From: Azospirillum halopraeferens DSM 3675
Lineage (GTDB): Bacteria; Pseudomonadota; Alphaproteobacteria; Azospirillales; Azospirillaceae
Assembly (NCBI RefSeq): GCF_000429625.1
Contig: NZ_AUCF01000001.1
Span: forward strand, 372,001 to 436,000
Direction: 5' to 3'
Length of the DNA stretch: 64,000 nt
The position numbers were made by a program, and so were the translations under genes. The notes under the pieces are model-generated. The model made no database searches and was not told where the DNA came from. It saw nothing but the letters and a program-made list of their open reading frames with translations. Numbering within the stretch: the first letter of the stretch is position 1; each line of letters opens with the position of its first letter. Below, one piece after another: positions 30,477-40,567 of the stretch.

Positions 30477-31865
30477 TTGGCTAAACCGTCTTCCCGTTTC
30501 GTCTGCCAGTCGTGCGGCGCGTCCTTCCCGAAATGGGCGGGGCGCTGCGATGCCTGCGGCGAGTGGAACACCCTGGTGGAGGAGGCGGTCCCCGATGCCG
30601 CCCCGAAGGGGCTGGGCACCGCCAAGGGGCGGCGCATCGACTTCGTCGGCCTGGCGGGCGCGGCGCAGCCGGCGCCGCGGCGCACCACCGGCATCGCCGA
30701 ACTGGACCGGGTGTGCGGCGGCGGGCTGGTGCCGGGATCGGCGGTGCTGATCGGCGGCGATCCCGGCATCGGCAAATCGACGCTGCTGTTGCAGGCCATG
30801 GCGTGCCTGGCGCAAGAGCATCGCTGCGCCTACGTCTCGGGGGAGGAGGCGGTGGACCAGGTCCGCCTGCGCGCCCGCCGCCTGGGCGTGGCGTCGGCGC
30901 CGGTGGCGCTGGCCTCGGCCACCAACGTGCGCGACATCGCCGCGTCCCTGGACGCCGCGGACGGGCCGGAGGTGGCGGTCATCGATTCCGTGCAGACCAT
31001 GTATGTGGACACCCTGGACAGCGCGCCGGGCACGGTGGCTCAGGTCCGCGCCTCGGCGCAGGAGTTGATCCGCGTGGCCAAGCGGCGCGGCGTCGTGCTG
31101 CTGCTGGTGGGCCACGTCACCAAGGAAGGCACCATCGCCGGCCCGCGGGTGCTGGAGCACATGGTGGACACCGTCCTCTACTTCGAGGGGGAGCGGGGGC
31201 ATCAGTTCCGCATCCTGCGCGCCGTCAAGAACCGCTTCGGGCCGACCGACGAGATCGGCGTCTTCGAGATGACCGACGGCGGCCTGGCGGAAGTCGCCAA
31301 CCCCTCCGCCCTGTTCCTGGCGGAGCGGCGCGGCGACGTGTCCGGTGCGGCTGTCTTCGCGGGGATGGAGGGCACCCGTCCCGTCCTGGTGGAGGTCCAG
31401 GCCCTGGTCGCCCCCTCCCCGCTCGGCACGCCGCGCCGCGCCGTGGTGGGATGGGACTCCGCGCGCCTGGCCATGGTTCTGGCGGTGCTGGAAGCGCGCT
31501 GCGGCGTTCAGATCGGCGCCAACGACGTTTATCTCAACGTGGCCGGCGGCCTGCGGGTGACCGAACCGGCGGCGGATCTGGCGGTCGCCGCCGCCCTGGT
31601 GTCCTCCCTGACCGGGGAGCCAGTACCGTCGGACACCGTGGTGTTCGGCGAGATCGGCCTGTCGGGCGAGGTGCGGGCGGTCAGCCAGGCGGACCCCCGC
31701 CTCAAGGAAGCCGCAAAGCTGGGGTTTTCAAGAGCGCTCATTCCGGCTAGACGAAGCGGCGGGCGCGCGGACGGCATGCTGCGCACGGTCGAGCTGCACC
31801 ACCTGGGGGAGCTGATGCCCCTGTTCGAGGGTGACGGCGACGGCCGGCGGGCACGGTCACGGTAA
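30477..31865 (+). CDS. radA: DNA repair protein RadA
   Basis: 462 residues. Zinc finger CQSCGASFPKWAGRCDACG at the N-terminus, Walker A GGDPGIGKST (near residue 98), the RadA-specific KNRFGPTDEIGVFEM stretch and a C-terminal Lon-like domain (TVVFGEIGLSGEVRAVSQ). It aids processing of recombination intermediates. The only start giving the normal N-terminus (MAKPSSRF) is a TTG at 30477; the upstream AGAGA is a weak ribosome binding site, so expression may be low. Confidence 0.94.
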   Translation: MAKPSSRFVCQSCGASFPKWAGRCDACGEWNTLVEEAVPDAAPKGLGTAKGRRIDFVGLAGAAQPAPRRTTGIAELDRVCGGGLVPGSAVLIGGDPGIGKSTLLLQAMACLAQEHRCAYVSGEEAVDQVRLRARRLGVASAPVALASATNVRDIAASLDAADGPEVAVIDSVQTMYVDTLDSAPGTVAQVRASAQELIRVAKRRGVVLLLVGHVTKEGTIAGPRVLEHMVDTVLYFEGERGHQFRILRAVKNRFGPTDEIGVFEMTDGGLAEVANPSALFLAERRGDVSGAAVFAGMEGTRPVLVEVQALVAPSPLGTPRRAVVGWDSARLAMVLAVLEARCGVQIGANDVYLNVAGGLRVTEPAADLAVAAALVSSLTGEPVPSDTVVFGEIGLSGEVRAVSQADPRLKEAAKLGFSRALIPARRSGGRADGMLRTVELHHLGELMPLFEGDGDGRRARSR

Positions 31866-31890
31866 GGGACGGTATCAAGGATAGGGCGTG

Positions 31891-32574
31891 ATGGAGAATT
31901 TTCCGATCAACCCGGCGGACCTCGCGGTCTTCGCCGTGCTGCTGCTGTCCGCCATTCTGGCCTTCACCCGCGGCATGGTGGCCGAGGTGCTGTCGGTGGC
32001 GTCCTGGATCGGGGCGGCGTTCGCCACGCTGTACGCCCTGCCTCACGTCCTGCCGGTGGCGCGCGAGTACATCCAGTTCGAGATGCTGGCCTACGCCGCC
32101 TCCGCCGCCGGCGTGTTCATCCTGTCCCTGGCCCTCCTGACCATCCTGTCCGGCCGGCTGGCGCGGCGGGTGCAGAACTCGCAGCTTTCCGCCCTCGACC
32201 GCTCCCTCGGGTTCGTCTTCGGCCTATTCAAGGGTGCGATCCTGGTGTCGGTCGCCTATCTGTTCTTTGCCTGGCTGGTGCCGCCCGCCGAACACCCGGC
32301 CTGGCTCCAGCAGGCCAAGACCCGGCCGCTGCTGGCGACCGGCGCCGGCGCGATCTATGAGTTCGTGCCGGAGCACATGCGTGCGGAGGGGCTCAGCCGG
32401 GCCGACCTGGCGCGCGAACGGGCCCGTCAGGCGATCGAGGCAAAGGAAGCGCTGGACCGCCTTTCCACGCCGATGCCCGGACAAACCAAGACGACGGGTG
32501 CGCCGCCCCCGGATACCGGCTATAAGGATCGAGATCGCGGCGATCTCGAGCGACTGATCCAGAACACCCGCTGA
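31891..32574 (+). CDS. cvpA: CvpA-family membrane protein
   Basis: 227 residues, with four membrane spans between about residues 8 and 125 (LAVFAVLLLSAILAF first) and a charged C-terminal tail. Fits the CvpA family (colicin V production), whose member lies upstream of purF in many proteobacteria, as here. ATG at 31891 chosen for the AAGGA nine bases upstream; a GTG directly before it is the alternative. Confidence 0.87.
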   Translation: MENFPINPADLAVFAVLLLSAILAFTRGMVAEVLSVASWIGAAFATLYALPHVLPVAREYIQFEMLAYAASAAGVFILSLALLTILSGRLARRVQNSQLSALDRSLGFVFGLFKGAILVSVAYLFFAWLVPPAEHPAWLQQAKTRPLLATGAGAIYEFVPEHMRAEGLSRADLARERARQAIEAKEALDRLSTPMPGQTKTTGAPPPDTGYKDRDRGDLERLIQNTR

Positions 32575-32609
32575 GGACCCGCCCGGTGCCACACGAGGAC
32601 CATTCTCCG

Positions 32610-34076
<1,467 letters not shown>

Positions 34077-34093
34077 CGAAGGAGGAACGGGGG

Positions 34094-34558
34094 ATGGCCG
34101 AGGGGATCAACCGGTGCGCCACGGCTGTCGCCGCATCGCTGCTGGTCATGGCGGTGGCAGCGGCCCCCGCGGCAGCGTCGGACCGGACGACGGCGTGGGA
34201 TGTCGGCCACCTCCTCTCCCCCCTCCCCGCCTACCTGATGCCCGATCCCGTCGCCGATCTCGCGGATCCGGCCATGACCGACCGCGCCGCCGGCTGGTGC
34301 GCCCGCGGCGCCGTCATGAGCACCCTGTTCACCGTGGCCTTCGCCGTGCCCGCCATGGCCAGCGGCGTCGGCGTTCCCCTCGCCACCACCGAACTGGCCG
34401 CGGCCGCGGGCAGCGGCTGCGGTTTCGGCGTGGTCTGGGGGGCCGCCATGTCGGGCGCCGTCTGGGCCGCCCGCACCTACCTCATCGAGCCGTCCCTTGC
34501 GGTGCCCGCAGCGCCGACCCTGGACGTCTCCTACACCCCGCCGGCGCCGGCCCGCTGA
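34094..34558 (+). CDS. Small exported or membrane protein of unknown function
   Basis: 154 residues, with a signal peptide or span at 10-28 (AVAASLLVMAVAAAPAAAS) and two further hydrophobic stretches (about 72-90 and 103-124). Two Cys (WCARGA, GCGFGV) flank a hydrophobic part. The ATG has a strong site, GGAGGAACGGGGG. The first 20 residues could instead be a membrane anchor. Family not recognised; it sits between purF and an SDR gene. Confidence 0.6.
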   Translation: MAEGINRCATAVAASLLVMAVAAAPAAASDRTTAWDVGHLLSPLPAYLMPDPVADLADPAMTDRAAGWCARGAVMSTLFTVAFAVPAMASGVGVPLATTELAAAAGSGCGFGVVWGAAMSGAVWAARTYLIEPSLAVPAAPTLDVSYTPPAPAR

Positions 34559-34596
34559 AGCGGCCTCGCCCCTTTCGCCGAGAGATTCCCACGTCC

Positions 34597-35307
34597 ATGT
34601 CCCGTCTTGCCGGGCGCATCGCCCTCATCACCGGTGCCTCCCGCGGCATCGGTGCCGCCGTTGCCAAACGGTTCGCCGCCGAAGGCGCGCACGTCATCCT
34701 GACCGCCCGGACCTCCGGCGGTCTGGAGGAAACCGACGACGCGATCCGCACCGCCACCGGGCAGAGCGCCACCCTGGTTCCCCTCGACCTGCGCAAGTTC
34801 GACCAGATCGACCAGCTCGGTCAGGCCGTGTTCGACCGGTTCCGGCGACTGGACATCATCGTCGGCAACGCCGGCGTGCTGGAAGCGCTGGGGCCGGTGG
34901 CCCAGTACGATCCCAAGCACTGGCAGCGGATCTTCGACGTCAACGTCACCGCCAACTTCCGGCTGATCCGCAGCTTCGACCGGCTGCTGCGCGCCTCCGA
35001 CGCGGGACGGGCGGTGTTCGTCACGTCCGGCGCAGCCACCGCCCCCTACCCTTACTGGGGCGCCTACGCGGCCTCCAAGGCAGCGCTGGAGATGATGGTG
35101 CGCACCTACGCCATGGAGATTGCCCGCTCCCCGCTGAAGGTCAATCTGGTGGACCCCGGCGTGGTGGCCACCCGCCTGCGCGCCCAGGGCTTCCCCGGCG
35201 AGGACCAGTCCAGGCTGACCCCGCCCGAAGCGGTGACCGACGCGTTCGTGGATCTGGCCGATCCCGCCTGCACCCGCCACGGCGAGGTGGTGCGCGTTCA
35301 GGAGTGA
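34597..35307 (+). CDS. Short-chain dehydrogenase/reductase (YciK-like)
   Basis: 236 residues, classic SDR: cofactor motif TGASRGIG at 12-19, NAGV near 87, catalytic Ser in FVTSGAA and YAASK (YxxxK). The HVILTAR stretch has Arg in the second strand, favouring NADP. Substrate unknown. It follows purF in the same direction, a common alphaproteobacterial pairing. The ATG is at 34597; the longer frame upstream is a different gene's shadow. Confidence 0.85.
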   Translation: MSRLAGRIALITGASRGIGAAVAKRFAAEGAHVILTARTSGGLEETDDAIRTATGQSATLVPLDLRKFDQIDQLGQAVFDRFRRLDIIVGNAGVLEALGPVAQYDPKHWQRIFDVNVTANFRLIRSFDRLLRASDAGRAVFVTSGAATAPYPYWGAYAASKAALEMMVRTYAMEIARSPLKVNLVDPGVVATRLRAQGFPGEDQSRLTPPEAVTDAFVDLADPACTRHGEVVRVQE

Positions 35308-35331
35308 TCGGGGCGCCGGCGCCGGCACCCC

Positions 35332-36744
35332 TCAGGGCGCCGGCGTCAGCCGGGTTTCCGGAAGGCCGGCGCGCGGGTCCGCAACCACGCAGTTGCGGCC
35401 GCGGTGCTTGGCCTCGTACAGCGCCTCGTCGGCGCGCTTGATCAGCCCTTCGGCCGTGTCGCCCAGCCGGCCGCCAACCGCCACGCCGATGGACACCGTC
35501 ACGCCGATGGCCCCCGGCGGAGCGGAGATCGCGAACGGCGCATCGCCGATGCGGCCACGCAAACGCTCGGCCACCGCCAGGGCGGCTTCGCCGTCGGTGT
35601 CGGGCAGGATCACCAGGAATTCCTCACCGCCGAGACGGGCGACCAGGTCGAAGGTCCGCAGATTGCGGCTGGACCGGTCCGCCACCTCCTTCAGCACGCC
35701 GTCGCCGACATCGTGGCCGAAGGTGTCGTTCACCGCCTTGAAGTGGTCGATGTCGAACATCAGCACCGACACCGGCTTGTGATTGTCGATCGCCCGCTCC
35801 AGCAGGCGCGGCAGGTGGGCGTTGACGTAACGGCGGTTGAAGACACCGGTCAGGCTGTCGGTCAGGGCCATGGACAGGCTCTGCTCGAAATTGGCGCGCA
35901 GCCGGTCCTGATAGCGCTTGCGGCGGATCTGGGTGCGCACCCGCGCCAGCAGTTCGTTGCGGTCGATCGGCTTGATGACGTAGTCGTTGGCCCCCAGCTC
36001 CAGCCCCTTGGCGACGCGGTTGAGGTCGCCCTCGTCAACCGCCAGCAGGATCGGCACCTGGCGGGTCCGTTCGTGGGAACGCAACTGCGAACACAGGCGC
36101 AGCCCGTCCTCGTTCAGCAGGGTCAGGCTGATGATGACCAGATCGAAGTCGTCGTTCAGCGCCCGTTCCAGGGCCCGCGCGCAGGTGTCGGCGGCCACCG
36201 CGTGATCGCTGTCGCGGTGCAGGGCCTCGACGATCTTGTCCAGGTCGAGCGCCGAATCCTCCAGCACCAGGACCCGCGCCTTTTCCGACGGTTCCGATTG
36301 CAGGGTCCCGGTCGGAGCCAGCACGCCGAACTGGCCGGACGTGGTTTCCCGCAGGCGCCATTCGTCCATCATCATCTTCAGGCGGACCAGCGAGCGCACC
36401 CGGGCGAACAGGGCGATGTCGTTGACCGGCTTGGTCAGGAAATCGTCAGCCCCGGCCTCCAGCCCGCGCACGCGGTCGGCCACGTCGGACAGGGCCGTGA
36501 CCATGACCACCGGAATGTGCATGGTCGCCGGGTCGGAGCGGATGCGCTCGCACACCTCGAATCCATCCATTCCCGGCATCATGACGTCCAGGAGGACGAT
36601 GTCGGGCGATTCCCGCTTGACCAGTTCCAGTGCTTCCGGGCCGTTGTACGCACTGATGACGTCGAAATACTCGCGCGTCAGCTTTGCCGCAAGCAGCTTG
36701 ACATTCGGCAGCACATCATCGACGACAAGTACGCGCGCGGACAT
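35332..36744 (-). CDS. pleD: PleD-like response regulator diguanylate cyclase
   Basis: 470 residues: receiver 1 (about 1-120, phospho-acceptor Asp in VLLDVMMPG), a degenerate second receiver (about 155-275) in which the acceptor position lies in IISLTLL, and a GGDEF domain (about 300-460). The active-site motif is GGEEF. RTFD, just before it, is the RxxD inhibitory site for c-di-GMP feedback. This Rec-Rec-GGDEF layout and the upstream divK match Caulobacter pleD, which controls the swarmer-to-stalked transition. Confidence 0.93.
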   Translation of the reverse strand: MSARVLVVDDVLPNVKLLAAKLTREYFDVISAYNGPEALELVKRESPDIVLLDVMMPGMDGFEVCERIRSDPATMHIPVVMVTALSDVADRVRGLEAGADDFLTKPVNDIALFARVRSLVRLKMMMDEWRLRETTSGQFGVLAPTGTLQSEPSEKARVLVLEDSALDLDKIVEALHRDSDHAVAADTCARALERALNDDFDLVIISLTLLNEDGLRLCSQLRSHERTRQVPILLAVDEGDLNRVAKGLELGANDYVIKPIDRNELLARVRTQIRRKRYQDRLRANFEQSLSMALTDSLTGVFNRRYVNAHLPRLLERAIDNHKPVSVLMFDIDHFKAVNDTFGHDVGDGVLKEVADRSSRNLRTFDLVARLGGEEFLVILPDTDGEAALAVAERLRGRIGDAPFAISAPPGAIGVTVSIGVAVGGRLGDTAEGLIKRADEALYEAKHRGRNCVVADPRAGLPETRLTPAP

Positions 36745-36779
36745 TGCAGACCTTTATCCGATTCCCGTGACGAGCCGTC

Positions 36780-37193
36780 TCAGCTCAGAAACTTCTGAAC
36801 GGATTGGAGGAACCTGGTCACCGAGATGGGCTTGGCGATGTAATCCTCGCACCCCCCTTCCCGGATCTTCTCCTCGTCTCCCTTCATGGCGAAGGCGGTG
36901 ACGGCGATGACCGGTATGGACTTCAGCTCCTCATCCTCCTTCAGCCATTTGGTGACCTCAAGCCCGGAGACCTCGGGCAACTGGATGTCCATGAGGATCA
37001 GGTCGGGTCGATGCTCCCGCGCCATCTTCAGGGCTTCGATGCCGTCGCGGGTCTGAAGCGTGGCGTAGCCGTGCGCCTCCAGCAAATCGTGGAAGAGCTT
37101 CATGTTCAGCTCGTTGTCCTCCACGATGAGCACCCGTTTGGTCCGCGTCCCCGTCGTCGGCGTGTCGCCGGCCCCGTTCGCTTGCGAAGACAT
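36780..37193 (-). CDS. divK: Single-domain response regulator DivK
   Basis: 137 residues: a free receiver domain with acidic pair VEDNE, phospho-acceptor Asp in [10 protein letters not shown] and Lys in YIAKPIS. An unusual ~18-residue N-terminal extension ([16 protein letters not shown]) precedes the domain. In Caulobacter DivK signals cell-cycle state to the CtrA pathway through DivL and CckA, and it lies upstream of pleD, as here (35-base gap). A CtrA-like box lies upstream. Confidence 0.9.
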   Translation of the reverse strand: MSSQANGAGDTPTTGTRTKRVLIVEDNELNMKLFHDLLEAHGYATLQTRDGIEALKMAREHRPDLILMDIQLPEVSGLEVTKWLKEDEELKSIPVIAVTAFAMKGDEEKIREGGCEDYIAKPISVTRFLQSVQKFLS

Positions 37194-37274
37194 CAGGGTG
37201 CTCCTTGCTGGTCGCTGCCGTGTCCGGTAGTACCGACGGGTCCGTATAACCCTTTCTCTATGGGGGCGCGACGG

Positions 37275-37289
37275 TTAAATTGTCGTTAG
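37275..37289. promoter_or_regulatory. CtrA-like box upstream of divK
   Basis: TTAA-N7-TTAG (TTAAATTGTCGTTAG) is one base off the CtrA consensus TTAA-N7-TTAA. It lies 82 bases upstream of the divK ATG and overlaps the stop codon of the acyl-CoA ligase. A TATACG at 37248-37243 could be the -10. In Caulobacter divK transcription depends on CtrA, which makes this plausible, but a single near-consensus box can occur by chance. Confidence 0.4.
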
Positions 37290-38914
37290 CAACCGCAGCC
37301 ACCGGCTGTGTCCGGCGAAGGCGCGATGTGACGTGAATCCAGCGTGGCCGGTGTTACGCCCCGGTTGCGCAGATCGGTCTTCCGGACTTTGGCCGTGTGC
37401 GTCTTCGGCAGGGCATCCATCACCTCCACATAGCGCGGCACGGCGTAGCGCGGCAACTCCCGGCGGGCGAATTCGACGACCGCCGCCGGTTCGACCGTGG
37501 CTCCCGGCACCGGAACCACCACGACCATGATCTCGTCCTCTCCGTCGGCAAGCCCGGACGGAACGGCGAAGGCGGCAACCTCCTCGACGCCGGCCATGCC
37601 GGCGATCACCGTCTCGATCTCGTAGGAGGAGACGTTCTCGCCGCGCCGGCGGATGCAATCCTTGATGCGGTCGACGAAGGTCACGGTGCCGTCCGGCGCC
37701 ATCACGCCGGCATCGCCCGTGCGGAACCACAGGTTCTGCCAGGCTTCGACGGTCTTGTCCGGCATGCGGTGGTAGCCGGTCATGAAACCGCGGGCCGCCT
37801 TCGGGCGAACGACGATCTCGCCGACCCGGCCCGGCGGCAGCGGCAGGTCGGTGTCGGGATCATGGATCTCCACCGCGAAATAGCGCTCGTAGACGCGCCC
37901 GCAGGTCCCCGGCCGCGGTATGCCCCGCTCGCCGTAGAGCGGAATGTTCACCTCCGTCATGCCGTAGAGGCCGATCACGTCGGGGATGGCGAAACGCTCG
38001 CGCAGCACCGCCTCCAGGGCCGCCGGGTTGGGGGCGCAGCCGATGACGCGCAGACGATGGTCGCGATCCTCCGGCCGCGGCGGCTGCGCGGCCACGAAGG
38101 CGGTGACGGCCCCCAGTGAGTTGGTCACGGTCGCCCCGGTGCGCCGCACGTCGTCGAGCCAGGCGGATGCGCTGAACCGCTTGCGCAGCACCGCCGACGC
38201 GCCGGCGATCAGCGTCGCACCCAACTGCATGTACAGCGCGTTGGCGTGGAACATGGGCAGCACCACGTAGAACACGTCGTCGGGAGTCATCGCGTAATGG
38301 TCGATGCTGCCCAGCCCGAACAGGAACGTGTGGGCGTGCGGCATCACGACCCCCTTCGACGGCCCTGTGGTGCCGGAGGTGTACATCACGCACGCGGTGT
38401 CCCCCGCCTTCGGCAGCGGGCCACCCCATGGCTCCATATCCCGCCACCCGTCAAAGGGTATGCGTGGCCGCTCCCCCGCCGGAGCGGCCGCACCGTCGGT
38501 CACCACCAACGCCCCGGGAAGCGGCAGCCGCGCGGCAGCCGCATCGAACCGGGGGGCCGCAGCGGCGGTGGTGACGGCGAGGCGCGCCTCGCAGTTGGCC
38601 AACTGATGCTCCAGCAGGGCGCCCCGGAGGTCGGTGTTGAGGGCCACCATCACCGCCCCCAGCCGGCCGAGCCCCAGCCAGACGCGCACGAAGTCGAGGC
38701 CGTTGGGCAGCATCACCGCGACGGGGTCCCCCGGACGCACCCCCTGCGCGGCGAACCAGGCGGCGACCCGGGCGGCGTCGGCCGCCGCCTCGGCATAGGT
38801 CAGCCCGCCGCCATCGACCATGGCGACGAAGCGCTGCCCGCCCCGTTCGCCTGCCTGCCACTCCAGAACCTCCGGCAGCGCCCAGCGTGCCTCGTCCCGC
38901 AGGTGCACGTACAT
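37286..38914 (-). CDS. Acyl-CoA ligase of the CaiC (carnitine/crotonobetaine) type
   Basis: 542-residue adenylate-forming enzyme: P-loop YTSGTTGPSKGVVMP, adenine motif GLYGMTE, WFRTGDAG, hinge DRIKDCIRRRGENVSS and a C-terminal catalytic Lys in KTHTAKVRK. By resemblance to the crotonobetaine/carnitine-CoA ligase group it may activate a quaternary-amine acid or a fatty/aromatic acid. The ATG has GGGGAGGAC upstream. It is downstream of dhaK on the same strand by 91 bases; whether it belongs to that operon is unclear. Confidence 0.75.
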   Translation of the reverse strand: MYVHLRDEARWALPEVLEWQAGERGGQRFVAMVDGGGLTYAEAAADAARVAAWFAAQGVRPGDPVAVMLPNGLDFVRVWLGLGRLGAVMVALNTDLRGALLEHQLANCEARLAVTTAAAAPRFDAAAARLPLPGALVVTDGAAAPAGERPRIPFDGWRDMEPWGGPLPKAGDTACVMYTSGTTGPSKGVVMPHAHTFLFGLGSIDHYAMTPDDVFYVVLPMFHANALYMQLGATLIAGASAVLRKRFSASAWLDDVRRTGATVTNSLGAVTAFVAAQPPRPEDRDHRLRVIGCAPNPAALEAVLRERFAIPDVIGLYGMTEVNIPLYGERGIPRPGTCGRVYERYFAVEIHDPDTDLPLPPGRVGEIVVRPKAARGFMTGYHRMPDKTVEAWQNLWFRTGDAGVMAPDGTVTFVDRIKDCIRRRGENVSSYEIETVIAGMAGVEEVAAFAVPSGLADGEDEIMVVVVPVPGATVEPAAVVEFARRELPRYAVPRYVEVMDALPKTHTAKVRKTDLRNRGVTPATLDSRHIAPSPDTAGGCGC

Positions 38915-39005
38915 GCGCGTCCTCCCCGTATGCCGCTGTTTTGGGCAGACGGTATCGGGCGCCGCGGCGGCGGACAAGCCGGCCGAAGGGCCGGGGTTCG
39001 CCCGC

Positions 39006-39995
39006 TTACACGCCCCGGCGCAGCGCCGCGGTGTGCACCGGGGCGTCCCACAGGCGCATGGTCTCCCCATCGAGCATGGAGAGGGTGACCGAGCAGCCCG
39101 CCATCTCCAGCGACGTCACATAGTTGCCGACCAGGGACCGTGCGATGGTCACGCCGCTGCCCTGCAAGCGGCGGCGGACCGCGTCGTACATCAGGTAAAG
39201 CTCCATCAGCGGCGTGCCGCCGAAGCCGTTGACCAGCAGCAGGGCGTCGCCGGAAGCCTGGTCGGCCAGATCGCCCAGCACGGCCTCCACCATCTCCGCG
39301 GCGATGGCGTCGGCTCCCATCAGGGGCACGCGGCGCCGGCCGGGCTCGCCGTGGATGCCCACACCCATTTCCATCTCATCCTCGGCCAGGGTGAAGGTGG
39401 GCTTGCCGGCCGCCGGCACGGTGCAACTGGTCAGCGCGATCCCCATGGAGCGGGTGCGGGCGTTGACCCGTTCCCCCAGCAGCCGGAGGGTGTCCAGGTC
39501 CCTGCCCTCCTCCGCGGCGGCGCCGACGATCTTCTCGACGATCATGGTGCCGGCCACGCCGCGCCGGCCGGTGGAGAAGGTCGAGGCTTCAACCGCCACG
39601 TCGTCGTTGGTGAGCACGGTGGCAACGGGGCGGTCCAGCATCTCGCGCGCCATGTCGAAGTTCATGACGTCGCCTTCGTAGTTCTTGACGATGAACAGCA
39701 CGCCGGCGCCGCTTTCCACCGCCTCGGCCGCCGCCAGCATCTGGTCGGGCGTGGGCGACGTGAAGACCTGTCCGGGGCAGGCGGCGTCGAGCATGCCGAG
39801 GCCGACGAAGCCGGCGTGCAGCGGCTCGTGGCCGGAGCCGCCGCCGGAGATCAGCGCGACCTTGCCGGGCACCGGCGCGGCGCGGCGCACGAAGCGGTGC
39901 TCCGGGTCGGCGACGACGATGTCCGCGTGGGCGGCACAGAATCCGGCCAGACTCTCGGCCAGCACGGTGTCGACGCCGTTGATCAGCTTTTTCAT
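39006..39995 (-). CDS. dhaK: Dihydroxyacetone kinase subunit DhaK
   Basis: 329 residues. Binds dihydroxyacetone covalently through a hemiaminal with His215 (GVGIHGEPG). The SGGGSGHEPLHAGF loop (51-63) includes His56, the second active-site His. Works with DhaL-ADP, which is rephosphorylated by DhaM, making dihydroxyacetone phosphate. It is set apart from dhaL and dhaM by the HPr, Enzyme I and xre genes, and three inverted repeats lie just before its GGGGAGG ribosome binding site. Confidence 0.95.
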   Translation of the reverse strand: MKKLINGVDTVLAESLAGFCAAHADIVVADPEHRFVRRAAPVPGKVALISGGGSGHEPLHAGFVGLGMLDAACPGQVFTSPTPDQMLAAAEAVESGAGVLFIVKNYEGDVMNFDMAREMLDRPVATVLTNDDVAVEASTFSTGRRGVAGTMIVEKIVGAAAEEGRDLDTLRLLGERVNARTRSMGIALTSCTVPAAGKPTFTLAEDEMEMGVGIHGEPGRRRVPLMGADAIAAEMVEAVLGDLADQASGDALLLVNGFGGTPLMELYLMYDAVRRRLQGSGVTIARSLVGNYVTSLEMAGCSVTLSMLDGETMRLWDAPVHTAALRRGV

Positions 39996-40031
39996 GTGTC
40001 GTCCTCCCCGATCCTTCTCGTTGTGCGTCAT

Positions 40032-40070
40032 ACGGTCGGCAATTGATCACTTCCATCAATTGCCGACCGT
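40032..40070. repeat. Inverted repeat 1 upstream of dhaK
   Basis: A perfect 16-base inverted repeat, ACGGTCGGCAATTGAT and ATCAATTGCCGACCGT, around a 7-base loop, 37 bases before the dhaK ATG on the minus strand. As RNA it would form a stable hairpin in the intercistronic region; as DNA it would suit a dimeric regulator. There is no T tract. Its inner half (ATCAATTGCC) resembles the arm of repeat 2. Confidence 0.85.
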
Positions 40071-40081
40071 CAAACCCGGCA

Positions 40082-40103
40082 GATCAATGCCTTGGCATTG
40101 ATC
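40082..40103. repeat. Inverted repeat 2 upstream of dhaK
   Basis: GATCAATGCC and GGCATTGATC form a perfect 10-base palindrome with a 2-base centre. Its arms differ from the inner half of repeat 1 by one missing T. Confidence 0.8.
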
Positions 40104-40110
40104 GAGAGGG

Positions 40111-40147
40111 TGATACCGGCGGCATTCTTCAGATGCCGCCGGTATCA
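40111..40147. repeat. Inverted repeat 3 at the end of xre
   Basis: A 15-base perfect inverted repeat (TGATACCGGCGGCAT and its complement) with a 7-base loop. It includes the stop codon of the xre gene (40145-40147). As a hairpin it could protect or end the upstream transcript; no T tract follows. Confidence 0.8.
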
Positions 40148-40567
40148 GTCGTCGTGCAGAAGCTGCGCCACCCGGGCGGCGAACTCGGTCACGATGGCGT
40201 CCAGTTTGCGGTTGCGGTCCGCATCCTCCAGGTCCGGCACCTCGACGCTGATGCGGCGCGTGCGGTGCCGCTCGTGCAGCAGGCGCAGCCGGCGCGGGTG
40301 CGCCAGGCGGTAGGCGGCCAGGAACGAGTCACGGTCCGCCGGTGCGAAATGGCAGATCTCGAAGATCTGCTCCAGGTGCTGGGCCGGCACCGGTGTCGGG
40401 TTGCCGGGGCTGGCCATCTGCGACACGAAGCTGCGGTTCTTGCCGATCGCCTCGGCCAGCCGCTGCCGCGTGCCCGACGGCCGCAGGTTCAGCACCCGCT
40501 GCAGGATGCGCTTGTAGGCGACCAGCGGCGATTGCGCGTCGTCGCTGCCGATGGCAGCCTCGCTCAT
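40145..40567 (-). CDS. XRE-like helix-turn-helix regulator in the dha operon
   Basis: 140 residues. An HTH region at about 25-60 (TRQRLAEAIGKNRSFVSQM) is followed by a charged helical part (RLRLLHERHRTRRISVEV). Its ATG overlaps the Enzyme I stop (ATGA), so it is translated with the dha PTS genes, and it may regulate this operon. Effector unknown. No other regulator lies in the unit. Confidence 0.7.
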   Translation of the reverse strand: MSEAAIGSDDAQSPLVAYKRILQRVLNLRPSGTRQRLAEAIGKNRSFVSQMASPGNPTPVPAQHLEQIFEICHFAPADRDSFLAAYRLAHPRRLRLLHERHRTRRISVEVPDLEDADRNRKLDAIVTEFAARVAQLLHDD

